DNA of 64,000 nt. It comes from Herbaspirillum chlorophenolicum. GTDB taxonomy: Bacteria; Pseudomonadota; Gammaproteobacteria; Burkholderiales; Burkholderiaceae_D. Where the stretch lies: positions 17,898 to 81,897 of the forward strand of contig NZ_LFLT01000023.1 of assembly GCF_001189955.1 (NCBI RefSeq). The letters are read 5' to 3'. The position numbers and the translations under genes are program-made. Positions 23,674 through 33,248 of this stretch are shown piece by piece; within the stretch, counting starts at the first letter, position 1, and each line of letters begins with the position of its first letter. The notes beneath the pieces are model-generated. The model saw only the letters and a list, made by a program, of their open reading frames with translations, had not been told where the DNA came from and ran no database searches.

Positions 23674-25320
23674 ATGCACATCATCGGTTTGCTCGCAGTC
23701 CTGATCGCTTTGCCCATCCTCGGTATCCTCGGCGCCTGGTTCGGCCTGGATGCGGCCGGAATCGACAGCTTGCGCCAGCAGATGCAGACCGTGCTGCCGG
23801 GCTACCTTGTCACGTCGGGTTGGCTGGCGCTCATGGTGACGCTGGGCGTGGCGCTGGTGGGCGGGACGGTTGCCGTGGCGATCAGCCTGTTCGAATTTCG
23901 CGGCAAGCGTTTCTTCTCCTGGGCGCTGCTGCTGCCGATGGCCATGCCGGCTTATGTCTGCGCCTATGCCTATACCGATTTCCTGCAATACGCCGGCATC
24001 GTGCAAGGCACGCTGCGCGGCTGGTTTCCGGGGTTCCGGTTCGATGTGCGCGGCTTGCCCGGCGCCATTTTTCTGTTCGTTTTCACGCTCTATCCCTATG
24101 CCTACCTGTTGGCCCGCAATGCCTTATCCGAGCGCGGCACGCATTTGATGGAGGCCGCGCGCATGCTGGGCACGCCGCTGCGCGAACGCATCGTGCGCGT
24201 GGCGCTGCCGCTGGCGCGCCCGGCGCTGATGGCCGGCGCCGCACTGGCGCTGATGGAGACGCTGGCCGATTACGGCGTCTCCGCCTACTTCGGCCTGACG
24301 ACCTTTACCACCGGCATCTACAAGGCCTGGATGGTGCTGGACGACCGCATCGCCGCTGCCCAGTACGCGTCGGCGCTGCTGCTGTTCGTGGCGGTATTGC
24401 TGTGGCTGGAACGGCGCGAGCAGCAGCGCATGCGTTTTTCGAGCGTACGCGGCCATCGCGGCGATGATGGCGGCGCCGAAGCGCGCTTGCCGGTGCTGGG
24501 TGGCGGCCGGGCAGTGCTGGCCTGGCTGGTGTGCGGTTTGCCGGTGTTGCTCGGGTTCGTGCTGCCGGTGCTGATCCTGCTGCAATTGTGGTGGGGCGAG
24601 CTGGGACGCACGGCGCAGACCGGTTTCGAGGGCGGTTCGGCATCGCTGTTCAGTTTTTCCCGCTATGCCGGCTGGGTGTGGAACAGTTTCCGCTTCGGCG
24701 GCATGGCGGCGCTGGTGGCGATCGTGCTGGCGCTGTCGTTGTGCTTCGCGCAGCGCGCCGGCGGCATGTCCCGCGTGTCGGGATGGCTGTTGCGCGGCGT
24801 GGCGCGGCTGGCGTCGATGGGCTATGCGATTCCAGGCTCGGTGATCGCGGTGGGCATCCTGCTGCCGGTTGCCTGGTTGCAGGCAGTGTGGCCGGCGGCC
24901 AGTTTGGGTATTTTGCTGACGGCCACCTCGCTGGGTGTGATCTACGCATATCTGGTACGCTTCACGGCGGTCGCGGTGCAGTCGGTGGAAGCAGGTTACA
25001 CGCGCATCCCCGCCAGCGTGGATGAGGCGGCGCGCACCTTGGGCAGCAGCCGCGGCGCCATCGCCTGGCGCCTGCATGTGCCGCTGCTGTGGCGCTCGCT
25101 GGCGACGGCGGCGCTGATGGTGTTTGTCGATGTGGTCAAGGAGTTGCCGGCGACCTTGTTGCTGCGGCCTTTCGATACCGACACCCTGGCCGTCATTGCC
25201 CACAACCTGGCGCGCGATGAACGGCTGGGCGAGGCGGCGCTGCCGGCATTGTCCATTGTCGCGGTCGGATTGGTGCCGGTGCTGGTGGTGATGCGCGCGC
25301 TGGATACGCGCAAGAACTGA
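23674..25320 (+). CDS. ABC transporter permease, iron(III) (FbpB/SfuB) type
   Basis: Inner-membrane protein of 548 residues made of two fused permease units with about twelve helices, the layout of FbpB-type iron transporters. An EAA loop appears in each half: EAARMLGTPLRERIVRVALPLARPA (about 161-185) and DEAARTLGSSRGAIAWRLHVPLL (about 450-472). It imports ferric iron, or another substrate of this family such as thiamine or putrescine-like cations, together with the divergent ATPase. The receptor must be encoded elsewhere. Confidence 0.88.
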   Translation: MHIIGLLAVLIALPILGILGAWFGLDAAGIDSLRQQMQTVLPGYLVTSGWLALMVTLGVALVGGTVAVAISLFEFRGKRFFSWALLLPMAMPAYVCAYAYTDFLQYAGIVQGTLRGWFPGFRFDVRGLPGAIFLFVFTLYPYAYLLARNALSERGTHLMEAARMLGTPLRERIVRVALPLARPALMAGAALALMETLADYGVSAYFGLTTFTTGIYKAWMVLDDRIAAAQYASALLLFVAVLLWLERREQQRMRFSSVRGHRGDDGGAEARLPVLGGGRAVLAWLVCGLPVLLGFVLPVLILLQLWWGELGRTAQTGFEGGSASLFSFSRYAGWVWNSFRFGGMAALVAIVLALSLCFAQRAGGMSRVSGWLLRGVARLASMGYAIPGSVIAVGILLPVAWLQAVWPAASLGILLTATSLGVIYAYLVRFTAVAVQSVEAGYTRIPASVDEAARTLGSSRGAIAWRLHVPLLWRSLATAALMVFVDVVKELPATLLLRPFDTDTLAVIAHNLARDERLGEAALPALSIVAVGLVPVLVVMRALDTRKN

Positions 25321-25389
25321 TCCCTTGCAATCGGACGTGCCGCCCGCATCATTACAGGACAACAAGCAAGCCATGCTAATGGAGAAATT

Positions 25390-26757
25390 ATGAGCCAATA
25401 CGATTACGACCTGTTCACCATCGGCGGTGGCTCCGGCGGGGTGCGCGCCGCGCGTTTTGCCGGGCAAACCGGGGCCCGCGTGGGTATCGCCGAGAGCCGC
25501 GACCTGGGCGGAACCTGCGTCAATGTCGGCTGCATCCCCAAGAAGCTGATGTCTTACAGCGCGCATTACCACAGCGATTTCGGCGATGCGGCAGGCTATG
25601 GCTGGAGCCTGAATGCCCAGCCCAGCTTCGACTGGAACACGCTGATCGCCAACAAGGACCGCGAGATCGCGCACCTGAACGATATCTACAAGCGCCTGCT
25701 GGACGGCGCCAACGTGGCGCTGCACCGCGGCTTCGCCACCGTGGAGGATGCGCATACGGTCAACGTCGATGGCCGGCGTTTCACCGCCAAACATATCCTG
25801 GTGGCCACCGGCGGCTATCCCGAACGTCCGGATATTCCAGGCAAGGAATTCGGCATCACGTCCGACGACTTCTTCCATCTGAAGGCCTTGCCCAAGCGGG
25901 CAGTGGTCCTGGGCGGCGGCTACATTGCGGTGGAATTGGCGTCCATCCTCAACGGCCTGGGCAGCGAAGTTACGCTGGTCTACCGCCGCGACCGCCTGCT
26001 GCGCTCGATGGATGCCGATCTGGGCGTGTTCCTGGCCGACGAGATGGCCAAGAAGGGCATCAAGCTGGTATTCAATGCCAACATCGATGCGGTCGAGGCG
26101 GCGCAAGCCGGCGAGCATGTGGTCAAGACCGTGCGCCTGTCCAATGGCGATGTGCTGGAGGCCGAGTGCGTGCTGTTCGCTACCGGCCGCACACCCAATA
26201 CATCGAAGCTGGGCCTGGAGAAGGTCGGCGTGGCGCTGGAAAAGAATGGCGCCATCAAGGCCAACGAGAATTTTGAAAGCAACGTACCCTCCATCCTCGC
26301 CGTGGGCGATGTGATCGACCGCGTGGCGCTGACGCCGGTGGCGTTGGCCGAGGCGATGGCGGTAGTGTCGCGCCTGTTCGGCAATGGCGAGCGGGTGATG
26401 TCCTACCAGAACATCCCGACTGCGGTGTTCAGTCATCCCAACATCGGTACCGTCGGCTTGAGCGAGGAACAGGCGCGCAAGGAAGTCGGCGAGGTGAAGA
26501 TCTTCAAGACCGACTTCAAGCCGCTGAAAAATACCCTTTCACGCAACACCGAGCGCACCTTCATGAAACTGGTGGTGGATGCCAGGAGCGACCGCGTACT
26601 TGGCGTGCACATGGTTGGCGGCGAGGCCGGCGAGATCGTCCAGGGGTTTGCCGTGGCCTTGCAATGCGGCGCCACCAAGGCGCAGTTCGACATGACGATC
26701 GGGATTCACCCGACGTCTGCCGAGGAGTTCGTGACGATGCGTACGCCGGTTGCATGA
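25390..26757 (+). CDS. gor: Glutathione-disulfide reductase
   Basis: Cytoplasmic FAD enzyme of 455 residues that keeps glutathione reduced with NADPH. FAD-binding [10 protein letters not shown] is at 12-21, the redox disulfide is Cys43-Cys48 in [13 protein letters not shown], the NADPH site [17 protein letters not shown] lies around 176-192, and the C-terminal [10 protein letters not shown] supplies the active-site His-Glu of the partner subunit. GGAGAAATT precedes the ATG. Length and motifs fit Gor better than lipoamide or mercuric reductase. Confidence 0.93.
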   Translation: MSQYDYDLFTIGGGSGGVRAARFAGQTGARVGIAESRDLGGTCVNVGCIPKKLMSYSAHYHSDFGDAAGYGWSLNAQPSFDWNTLIANKDREIAHLNDIYKRLLDGANVALHRGFATVEDAHTVNVDGRRFTAKHILVATGGYPERPDIPGKEFGITSDDFFHLKALPKRAVVLGGGYIAVELASILNGLGSEVTLVYRRDRLLRSMDADLGVFLADEMAKKGIKLVFNANIDAVEAAQAGEHVVKTVRLSNGDVLEAECVLFATGRTPNTSKLGLEKVGVALEKNGAIKANENFESNVPSILAVGDVIDRVALTPVALAEAMAVVSRLFGNGERVMSYQNIPTAVFSHPNIGTVGLSEEQARKEVGEVKIFKTDFKPLKNTLSRNTERTFMKLVVDARSDRVLGVHMVGGEAGEIVQGFAVALQCGATKAQFDMTIGIHPTSAEEFVTMRTPVA

Positions 26758-26779
26758 GCGATTGCGTTGCGTCATGAAC

Positions 26780-26812
26780 AACGGGGATGACGATGTCATC
26801 CCCGTTTTCTTT
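26780..26812 (+). terminator. Strong intrinsic terminator
   Basis: AACGGGGATGAC and GTCATCCCCGTT form a perfect 12-base stem around GAT, followed by TTCTTTT. It ends the gor transcript ahead of the convergent phospholipase gene. Confidence 0.9.
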
Positions 26813-26840
26813 TGCTGGCCTCAGATAGACCCGCAGGCCG

Positions 26841-28115
26841 TCAGCGCCACAGTGCGTAGCCGATGCGGAACTGCGGATGTTCCTTCTGGTTGTAGGTCAG
26901 CAGGCTTTCCCCGTAGCCGTAGAAATAGCTCGCCACCAGGAAACCGGCGGTGCCGGGGATCAGGCGGGACAAGGGATACGAGATCTGGGTATCGGCGCTG
27001 CCATAGTTGCTGCGCTGTCCCTTGCGCAGGGTCGTGGCGAATTTCCAGCCGTCCGGCTTGCCGTAGGCCAGCTTCAGGTCGACATGGCCGCGGTAGTCGC
27101 TGATGTCGGGATTGTCGTTGGTCGGACCGAGGCTGGCGTAAACCTTGGGGGAAACCGTCAGGTGGTAGTCGTTGAGGTTCCCGAAGCTGAAGGTGGGCTG
27201 GATGAAGTAAGTGTTCACGCTGCGCGACTCGACCCCGTCCCGGCCGTTGGATTCGTGTTCCAGGCCTGTGGCCAGGGCGATGCGGCTGACGAAGCCATTG
27301 CGAATGCCGGTGTCGGGCAGGTAGTAGAACAGGCTGGGGCGATAGTTGGTGTCCCGGAATGGCGCGGACGGCGCGGAGAGATCCCACAGCGAGAATTGCG
27401 TGTAGCCGAAATAGAGATTGTCGAGCAGGCCGCGCGAGCGCGGATCGTCCGGCATGAACAGTCGGAATTTGAAGCTCAGCTGGAACTTGGCATTGGTGTT
27501 GTTGCCGCTGTCGCCAACCAGGAAATACACCGGTTCGTTGAACGACAGGCGGCTATTGTCCAGGAGATCCTGAGCCACCGGCGCACTGGCAGGTGTATCC
27601 GCACCCGGCGCGGCAACTGAGGCCGAAGGCGGTAGTGACGCGGCATCGGCCAGCGGGGGCTGCCCGGGGGCGGGGCGGATCACCATGACCAGCGCCGGCG
27701 AAGCATCGATATCGATGGGCTCGATGCGCACCATGCCCCGCAAACGTTCCGGCAACATGCCGCGATAACGGATCTTGCGGAATTCCCCTTTTTTCAGCGT
27801 CAGGCTGGTCTGGCCGCCATTGCCTGCCTCGCGCGCCAGCGGGACCCGCATCGGTGCAATCATGTCTGCCGAGGCCGACACCGTGATGGTTTCCGGCAAC
27901 TGATAGGTGTGTTCATCTTCATCGTCTTCGCTGACCAGCAGCGTCAACTCCAGCGGTTTGCTGGCGTCCACCTGTTTGGGCGGCTGGACGAGAGCAATGC
28001 CGGCGTGTGCAGTGCCGGGAAGAAAAGCCAGCAACGGGCAGGCGCACAATACCCAGGCGAAGGAAAGCTCAAGCGTGAATCGGGTCGGTTGTCTGAACAA
28101 AAGGAGACGAAGCAT
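26841..28115 (-). CDS. pldA: Outer membrane phospholipase A with N-terminal extension
   Basis: Exported protein of 424 residues. A signal peptide covers about 1-38 (cut after AHA). Residues 40-175 form a beta-rich domain and a Pro/Ala-rich linker absent from enterobacterial PldA (about 290 residues). The C-terminal part is the OMPLA beta-barrel, with the catalytic set H-x-S in EHESNGRDG and an Asn 14 residues after the His, exactly the spacing of H142, S144 and N156 in the Escherichia coli enzyme. The protein ends in a C-terminal aromatic-Arg pattern (YALWR). It hydrolyses phospholipids in the outer leaflet when the membrane is disturbed. CCAAGGACAAC precedes the ATG at 28115. Confidence 0.88.
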   Translation of the reverse strand: MLRLLLFRQPTRFTLELSFAWVLCACPLLAFLPGTAHAGIALVQPPKQVDASKPLELTLLVSEDDEDEHTYQLPETITVSASADMIAPMRVPLAREAGNGGQTSLTLKKGEFRKIRYRGMLPERLRGMVRIEPIDIDASPALVMVIRPAPGQPPLADAASLPPSASVAAPGADTPASAPVAQDLLDNSRLSFNEPVYFLVGDSGNNTNAKFQLSFKFRLFMPDDPRSRGLLDNLYFGYTQFSLWDLSAPSAPFRDTNYRPSLFYYLPDTGIRNGFVSRIALATGLEHESNGRDGVESRSVNTYFIQPTFSFGNLNDYHLTVSPKVYASLGPTNDNPDISDYRGHVDLKLAYGKPDGWKFATTLRKGQRSNYGSADTQISYPLSRLIPGTAGFLVASYFYGYGESLLTYNQKEHPQFRIGYALWR

Positions 28116-28518
28116 GTTGTCCTTGGTAAAGTTTATCTCGATGCCGGCCGTTAAAAGGGAGGCCTTGCCGATACTGAAGAATCGATGAGATTCCTGATCC
28201 TTGTAAAGATCCTGTTGATCGTCAACTGATCGACCATACGCAATAAAGTTGTGGTATTTGCCGCAAGAAGCGCTGTGACGGCAATGTCTGGACTGCAGGA
28301 AATTGTTAAAATAGCAATTCGACAAAGGGTATTTCCTGATTGTGGCAGAATGACGCGCCTTATAAGCTCCCCGTCGTACTTGTCCGGATTTGTTTTGATG
28401 CAGGCGGTTTTTCCCCGTCGGGATGGGAAAACTGAACGCCCGCTGCTGCGGAAGGGCCGCCAGCGGTGACGTCGTTATCCCGAAAACCAGACGTTCTGAT
28501 ACGCATCGCCCCACTGCC
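28116..28518. other. Divergent intergenic region pldA / MHYT protein
   Basis: 403 bases, more AT-rich than the genes around it (notably 28180-28340), so probably carrying both promoters. I see no RNA gene and no strong hairpin. An open frame continues from the MHYT gene back to 28423, but the family N-terminus begins at 28519. Confidence 0.4.
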
Positions 28519-30612
28519 ATGTTAAGCGCATCCTACGACAGCCTCCTGGTTGCCGTTTCGCTGTTCGTTGCCATCCTCGCCTCCTATACGGCACTGGATA
28601 TGGCCGAGCGCATCAATACCACCAGCAACCTGCATTCCATGGCGGCGCGCCTGTGGCTGGCCGGCGGCGCGGTGGCGATGGGGATCGGCATCTGGTCGAT
28701 GCACTTCATCGGCATGCTGGCTTTCCGCTTGCCCATCCTGCTGGGCTACGACCCCTGGATCACCATGCTGTCGCTGGTGATCGCCATTGCCGTGTCCGGC
28801 TATGCGCTGTGGATTGCCACACGTCCGGAACTGCCGCTGCGCCGGTTGCTGAGCAGCGCGCTGCTGATGGGAACCGGCATCGCCAGCATGCATTACACCG
28901 GCATGGCGGCCATGCGCATGAGTCCCGGCATCGAATACGACCCGCTCTTGTTCGTCGCGTCCCTGGTCATCGCAATCGTGGCGTCGGCCGCGGCGTTGTG
29001 GATTGCCTTTCGCCTGCGCCGCAATACCCCGCATGTGAAAGCCGCCCGCGCCGCCGCGTCGATCGTGATGGGCATTGCCATCGTCGGCATGCATTACACC
29101 GGCATGGATGCCGCCAATTTCCCGGCCAACTCGATCTGCATGGCCGCCCGCGAAGGCGTCAGCCCCGGCTGGCTGGCGATCCTGATTATCGTGGTGACGC
29201 TGGCCGTCCTGACCATCGCACTGCTGACGTCGGTGCTGGATGCCCGCCTTGAGTCGCGCACCGCCAAGCTGGCCAGCTCACTGGCCGAAGCCAACGAGGA
29301 GCTGACCCAGATGGTGCTGCACGACCACCTGACCAAGTTGCCTAACCGTACGCTGCTGGAAGACCGCCTGACCCAGGCCATCAACAAGGCTTCGCGCAGC
29401 AAAGGCCGTTTTGCGCTGATGTTCATGGACCTGGATGGCTTCAAGGCCATCAACGACTCGCTCGGCCACCATATCGGTGATCGCTTGCTGGTGGAGGTGG
29501 CGCAGCGCCTGAGCAATGCCATGCGCGCGCACGACACGGTGGCGCGTCTGGGTGGCGATGAATTCGTGATCCTGGTGGAGCTGGACAAGCCGGACGACGC
29601 CATGCCGGTCGCCGAGAAACTGGTCGAGGCAGTCAACCAGCCCTTTATGGTGGAAAAGCATGAGCTGCGCGTCTCGGCCAGTATCGGCATCGCCATCTAT
29701 CCGGATGACGGCAACACGCGCCATGACCTGGTGATCAATGCCGATGCCGCCATGTACCACACCAAGCGCAGCGGCCGTAACGGCTACAACTTCTTCGAAC
29801 CATCGATGAACGCCAATGCGCACAACCAGTTGCAATGGCTGCAGGACTTGCGCGTAGCGCTGGAACGCGGCCAGTTCCGCCTGGTGTACCAGCCCAAGTT
29901 CATGTCGCCCGACGGTCCCGTGATCGGCGCCGAGGCGCTGCTGCGCTGGCAGCATCCGGTGCATGGCATGGTTGGCCCCGATGACTTCATCGCGCTGGCC
30001 GAACGCTCCGGCCTGATCATCCCGATCGGTGCCTGGGTGCTCGATGAAGCCTGCCGCCAGATGCGCGAATGGCTCACGCTCGGCTACCAGGACTGGAAGA
30101 TCGCGGTCAACCTGTCGGCGTTGCAGTTCAACGATCCCCAGTTACTCGATGTGGTGCAGGCGGTGCTGGAGAAGCACCAGTTACCGCCGCATTGCCTCAC
30201 GCTCGAAGTGACCGAATCGACTGCCATGTACGACACCGCGTCCAGCATGCAGACGCTGCAGAAGATCGCCGACCTGGGCGTGGATATCTCCATCGACGAT
30301 TTCGGCACCGGTTATTCCAGCCTGCTGTACCTCAAGCGTTTGCCGGCCAACGAACTCAAGATCGATCGCGGCTTTGTCCGCGACCTTTCGGCGGGCACCG
30401 AGGATGCCGCCATCGTCTCGGCCATCGTGGCGCTGGGGCGCACGCTCAACCTGCGCATCGTGGCCGAAGGGGTGGAAACCGAAGTACAGCAGGCGTTCCT
30501 CACATCGGTCGGCTGCGATGCGCTGCAGGGCTACCTCATGGGGCGCCCGGTGCCGCCGGAACAATTCCTGCAGGCAATTCAGCCGCAACAGCCAACCATG
30601 CGCCAGGCCTGA
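28519..30612 (+). CDS. MHYT - GGDEF - EAL cyclic-di-GMP protein
   Basis: Membrane-bound signalling protein of 697 residues. The N-terminal MHYT domain (about 8-235) has seven predicted helices and three motif copies (SMHFIGM, SMHYTGM, GMHYTGM), proposed to bind copper and sense oxygen, CO or NO. The GGDEF domain (about 265-425) has an intact GGDEF at 345-349, so diguanylate cyclase activity is possible. The EAL domain (about 445-690) keeps EAL at 472-474 and DDFGTGYSSL, so phosphodiesterase activity is also possible. No clear ribosome site precedes the ATG. A chemoreceptor gene follows on the same strand. Confidence 0.92.
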   Translation: MLSASYDSLLVAVSLFVAILASYTALDMAERINTTSNLHSMAARLWLAGGAVAMGIGIWSMHFIGMLAFRLPILLGYDPWITMLSLVIAIAVSGYALWIATRPELPLRRLLSSALLMGTGIASMHYTGMAAMRMSPGIEYDPLLFVASLVIAIVASAAALWIAFRLRRNTPHVKAARAAASIVMGIAIVGMHYTGMDAANFPANSICMAAREGVSPGWLAILIIVVTLAVLTIALLTSVLDARLESRTAKLASSLAEANEELTQMVLHDHLTKLPNRTLLEDRLTQAINKASRSKGRFALMFMDLDGFKAINDSLGHHIGDRLLVEVAQRLSNAMRAHDTVARLGGDEFVILVELDKPDDAMPVAEKLVEAVNQPFMVEKHELRVSASIGIAIYPDDGNTRHDLVINADAAMYHTKRSGRNGYNFFEPSMNANAHNQLQWLQDLRVALERGQFRLVYQPKFMSPDGPVIGAEALLRWQHPVHGMVGPDDFIALAERSGLIIPIGAWVLDEACRQMREWLTLGYQDWKIAVNLSALQFNDPQLLDVVQAVLEKHQLPPHCLTLEVTESTAMYDTASSMQTLQKIADLGVDISIDDFGTGYSSLLYLKRLPANELKIDRGFVRDLSAGTEDAAIVSAIVALGRTLNLRIVAEGVETEVQQAFLTSVGCDALQGYLMGRPVPPEQFLQAIQPQQPTMRQA

Positions 30613-30898
30613 CGGCGACCCGGTTTCCATCGTTTTCCCAGCGCTTGGGAGCATCCAGGCGCATTTCCCTATATCCGCACGGAAACCCGTAGCCCGCGCG
30701 GCTGTGCCACGTTTCCTATCCAATAAATTGGCAGGTGCCCGTCCGGTTATTCCAACGATCGCGCCGATGGGCTTGATGCAAGATGCAATGGCGAGCCGGG
30801 TGCTTTTCGGGGCTTGGCTTGTTGGCCGCCGGCGCGGATGGACATGAGGATCAAAAACGATACATGCCGGCAGCAGCCGGCGGAGGATGGAGCAGACC
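30613..30898. other. Leader region of the chemoreceptor gene
   Basis: No gene is supported. TAAA at 30724-30727 followed after 14 bases by TCCGGTTA loosely resembles a sigma28 (FliA) promoter, which often drives chemoreceptor genes, but the spacing is one base short and three of eight -10 positions differ. Confidence 0.3.
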
Positions 30899-32527
30899 AT
30901 GAGCATTATCGGCAATATGAACATCGGCAAACGCCTGGCACTGGGCTTTGCGATCATTCTTGGCTTGTCGGTGGCGATTACCGGTATCGGCATCTGGCGC
31001 TTGCAGACGCTGGCCGAGGCCACCCAGCAGATGATGGACAAGCCTATCGCCAAGGAGCGCTATATCTCCGACTGGTATCGCAACACCTATAGCGGCATCC
31101 GGCGCGCTACCGCGGTGGCCAAGAGCAGCGACCCTTCGCTGTCGGCTTTCTTCAAGCCGGAGACCGACGAAGCCACGCGTGTCTCCAGCGAACTGCAGAA
31201 GAAGGTCCAGGAACTGGTCGTGACCGAAGAGGAAAAGCAACTGCTCGGGAAAATCGTCGGCACCCTGCGCAAGCAATACCTCGCTACCCGCGATGTGATC
31301 TACAAGGAAAAGGCCAAGGACAATCCGGACCAGGAGCTGATCAAGAACGCATTGGAAAAGGATTACCTGCCGGCGGCCAAGGCCTATCAGGAAGGGGTGG
31401 AGGCCTTGATGAACCTGCAGCGCAAAGAGCTTGATGCGCTGGCGACGAGCAACGAGCGCATCGCCAAACAGAGCGCGATATTGCTGGGTGTGCTGGAAGC
31501 GCTGGTGCTGGTGTTCGGCGTGGCTTGCGCCTGGTTCCTGACAGTGGGCATCACGCGGCCGCTCAATACCGCGGTGAAGGTTTCGCGCCAGGTGGCCCAG
31601 GGCGATCTTTCGGCTGAGATCACGGTCAAGACCAAGGATGAAGCCGGCCAGCTGCTGCAGGCCCTGCAGGACATGAATTCCAACCTGCGCAATATCGTGA
31701 GCAACGTGCGCGTCGGTACCGAGACCATCAACACGGCATCTGCCGAAATCGCCAACGGCAACCTCGACCTCTCCGCGCGCACCGAGCAGCAGGCCGGTTC
31801 GCTGGAGGAGACTGCATCGGCGATGGAACAGCTCACCTCTACCGTCAAGCAGAACGCCGACAACGCGCGCCAGGCCAACCAGATGGCAGCATCGGCTTCG
31901 CAGGTGGCCGAGCAGGGCGGGACGGTGGTCAATCAGGTGGTGCAGACCATGGCATCGATCAACGATTCATCGCGCAAGATCGTCGACATCATCAGCGTGA
32001 TCGACGGCATCGCCTTTCAGACCAACATCCTGGCGTTGAATGCCGCGGTGGAAGCCGCGCGCGCAGGCGAGCAGGGGCGCGGTTTTGCCGTGGTGGCGTC
32101 CGAGGTGCGTTCATTGGCGCAGCGTTCGGCAGCGGCGGCCAAGGAAATCAAGTCGCTGATCGACGATTCGGTGGAGAAGGTGGGTACGGGCAGCCAATTG
32201 GTGTCCCAGGCCGGACGCACCATGGATGAAGTCGTGGCCAGCGTGCGCCGCGTGACCGATGTGATGGCCGAGATCACCGCCGCCAGCCAGGAGCAGAGCA
32301 ACGGCATCGAAGAGGTCAATCGCGCCATTACGCAGATGGATGAGAATACCCAGCAAAATGCCGCCTTGGTGGAGCAAGCGGCGGCCGCTGCGCAGTCGAT
32401 GCAGGAGCAGGCGTCCAAGCTGTCGCAACTGGTCAGCGTATTCAACCTGCACGGCGAAACGGTATCGAATGGCTCAACTGCGCCTTATGTCATCGACGTC
32501 ACGCCGGCGCAGGCGCGGTTGCCGTAA
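30899..32527 (+). CDS. Methyl-accepting chemotaxis protein
   Basis: Chemoreceptor of 542 residues. Membrane helices at about 12-34 and 191-213 enclose a helical four-helix-bundle periplasmic domain, followed by HAMP (about 214-268) and the cytoplasmic signalling domain (about 285-530). The hairpin tip IVDIISVIDGIAFQTNILALNAAVEAARAGEQ is the conserved CheA/CheW contact. No C-terminal NWETF-type pentapeptide is present, so methylation enzymes must be recruited otherwise. GGAGGA lies 12 bases before the ATG at 30899; an ATG at 30887 overlaps that site and is less likely. Ligand unknown. Confidence 0.92.
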   Translation: MSIIGNMNIGKRLALGFAIILGLSVAITGIGIWRLQTLAEATQQMMDKPIAKERYISDWYRNTYSGIRRATAVAKSSDPSLSAFFKPETDEATRVSSELQKKVQELVVTEEEKQLLGKIVGTLRKQYLATRDVIYKEKAKDNPDQELIKNALEKDYLPAAKAYQEGVEALMNLQRKELDALATSNERIAKQSAILLGVLEALVLVFGVACAWFLTVGITRPLNTAVKVSRQVAQGDLSAEITVKTKDEAGQLLQALQDMNSNLRNIVSNVRVGTETINTASAEIANGNLDLSARTEQQAGSLEETASAMEQLTSTVKQNADNARQANQMAASASQVAEQGGTVVNQVVQTMASINDSSRKIVDIISVIDGIAFQTNILALNAAVEAARAGEQGRGFAVVASEVRSLAQRSAAAAKEIKSLIDDSVEKVGTGSQLVSQAGRTMDEVVASVRRVTDVMAEITAASQEQSNGIEEVNRAITQMDENTQQNAALVEQAAAAAQSMQEQASKLSQLVSVFNLHGETVSNGSTAPYVIDVTPAQARLP

Positions 32528-32582
32528 TACGGCGGCAGGCGACTCACGAACCTGGACGCAAGCATTCCTGAGGGGGAAGTTT

Positions 32583-32622
32583 GGGGCGGATGACCGGATA
32601 TGGCTTCCGCCCCTTTATTTTT
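32583..32622 (+). terminator. Intrinsic terminator
   Basis: GGGGCGGA pairs with TCCGCCCC around a 15-base loop, followed by TTTATTTTTT on the plus strand. It ends the chemoreceptor transcript. Confidence 0.8.
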
Positions 32623-32654
32623 TGCGGAATGCATGCCAGCGGGGGGAGGGGGCT

Positions 32655-33137
32655 TCAGTTGCCACCGCATTCAAGCCGGTATTGCTCATCGGCGCGCCTG
32701 GCTTTGCGCTGGGCGTTTTCCAGCTTTTTATCGTTGGGTCGCAGGGGCAAGGTGCTTGCTTGCTGCACATCTTGCTCGGCCCAGCGGCGGCGCAATGCCA
32801 GTTTGGCGCATGCCTTTTTCTGTGCGGCCTCGGCGCGCAACTGCTGCCGTTCATGGTTGCGGGTTTGCATTGCGCTCTTCGCGGCTTCGGTTTTTTCTTT
32901 GGCGGAATCCGGCGGCACCGGTCTGGCCGGTTTGACGGCAGGGACAACGGGCAGCGGCGGTGGCGCGAGCTCTTGCGCGCCGGTGCAGGCATGGTCGCTG
33001 TAGGTGGCGTTGCCGGCCGCATCGATACATTTGTAGATCGCAGCCGATGCCATCGGCGAGAGACTGAGCAGGGACAAGGCCGACACTGATGCGCTGAGCG
33101 CGTGCGAAAGGCGGGAGAAAAACAGGGGGAGATGCAT
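32655..33137 (-). CDS. DUF4124 domain exported protein
   Basis: A 160-residue protein with a signal peptide (about 1-32, cut after ASA) followed directly by AIYKCIDAAGNATYSDHAC, the DUF4124 pattern with two Cys and aromatic residues. The rest is a Pro-rich linker and a charged helix (about 80-150, Arg/Glu/Gln-rich) ending in a Cys. The start at 33137 is preceded by GCGAGGACG; a longer frame from 33188 adds residues before the signal peptide. DUF4124 proteins are periplasmic and of unknown function. Confidence 0.82.
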   Translation of the reverse strand: MHLPLFFSRLSHALSASVSALSLLSLSPMASAAIYKCIDAAGNATYSDHACTGAQELAPPPLPVVPAVKPARPVPPDSAKEKTEAAKSAMQTRNHERQQLRAEAAQKKACAKLALRRRWAEQDVQQASTLPLRPNDKKLENAQRKARRADEQYRLECGGN

Positions 33138-33248
33138 CAAGGCGTCCTCGCGGCAAGGAAAGAACTGTGCGCCGCCGATGGCGCGCACCTGTTCTCCCTG
33201 CCGCTCCCGATTGTGTGTGCGACGGACTGGCGCCGTCGTCGCGGCAGG

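Noticed and set aside
24124..26436. 770-codon open frame on the minus strand, antisense to the permease and gor genes
   Set aside because: Translation is His/Gln/Arg-rich low-complexity of the kind GC-rich antisense frames give; both sense genes have clear family motifs.
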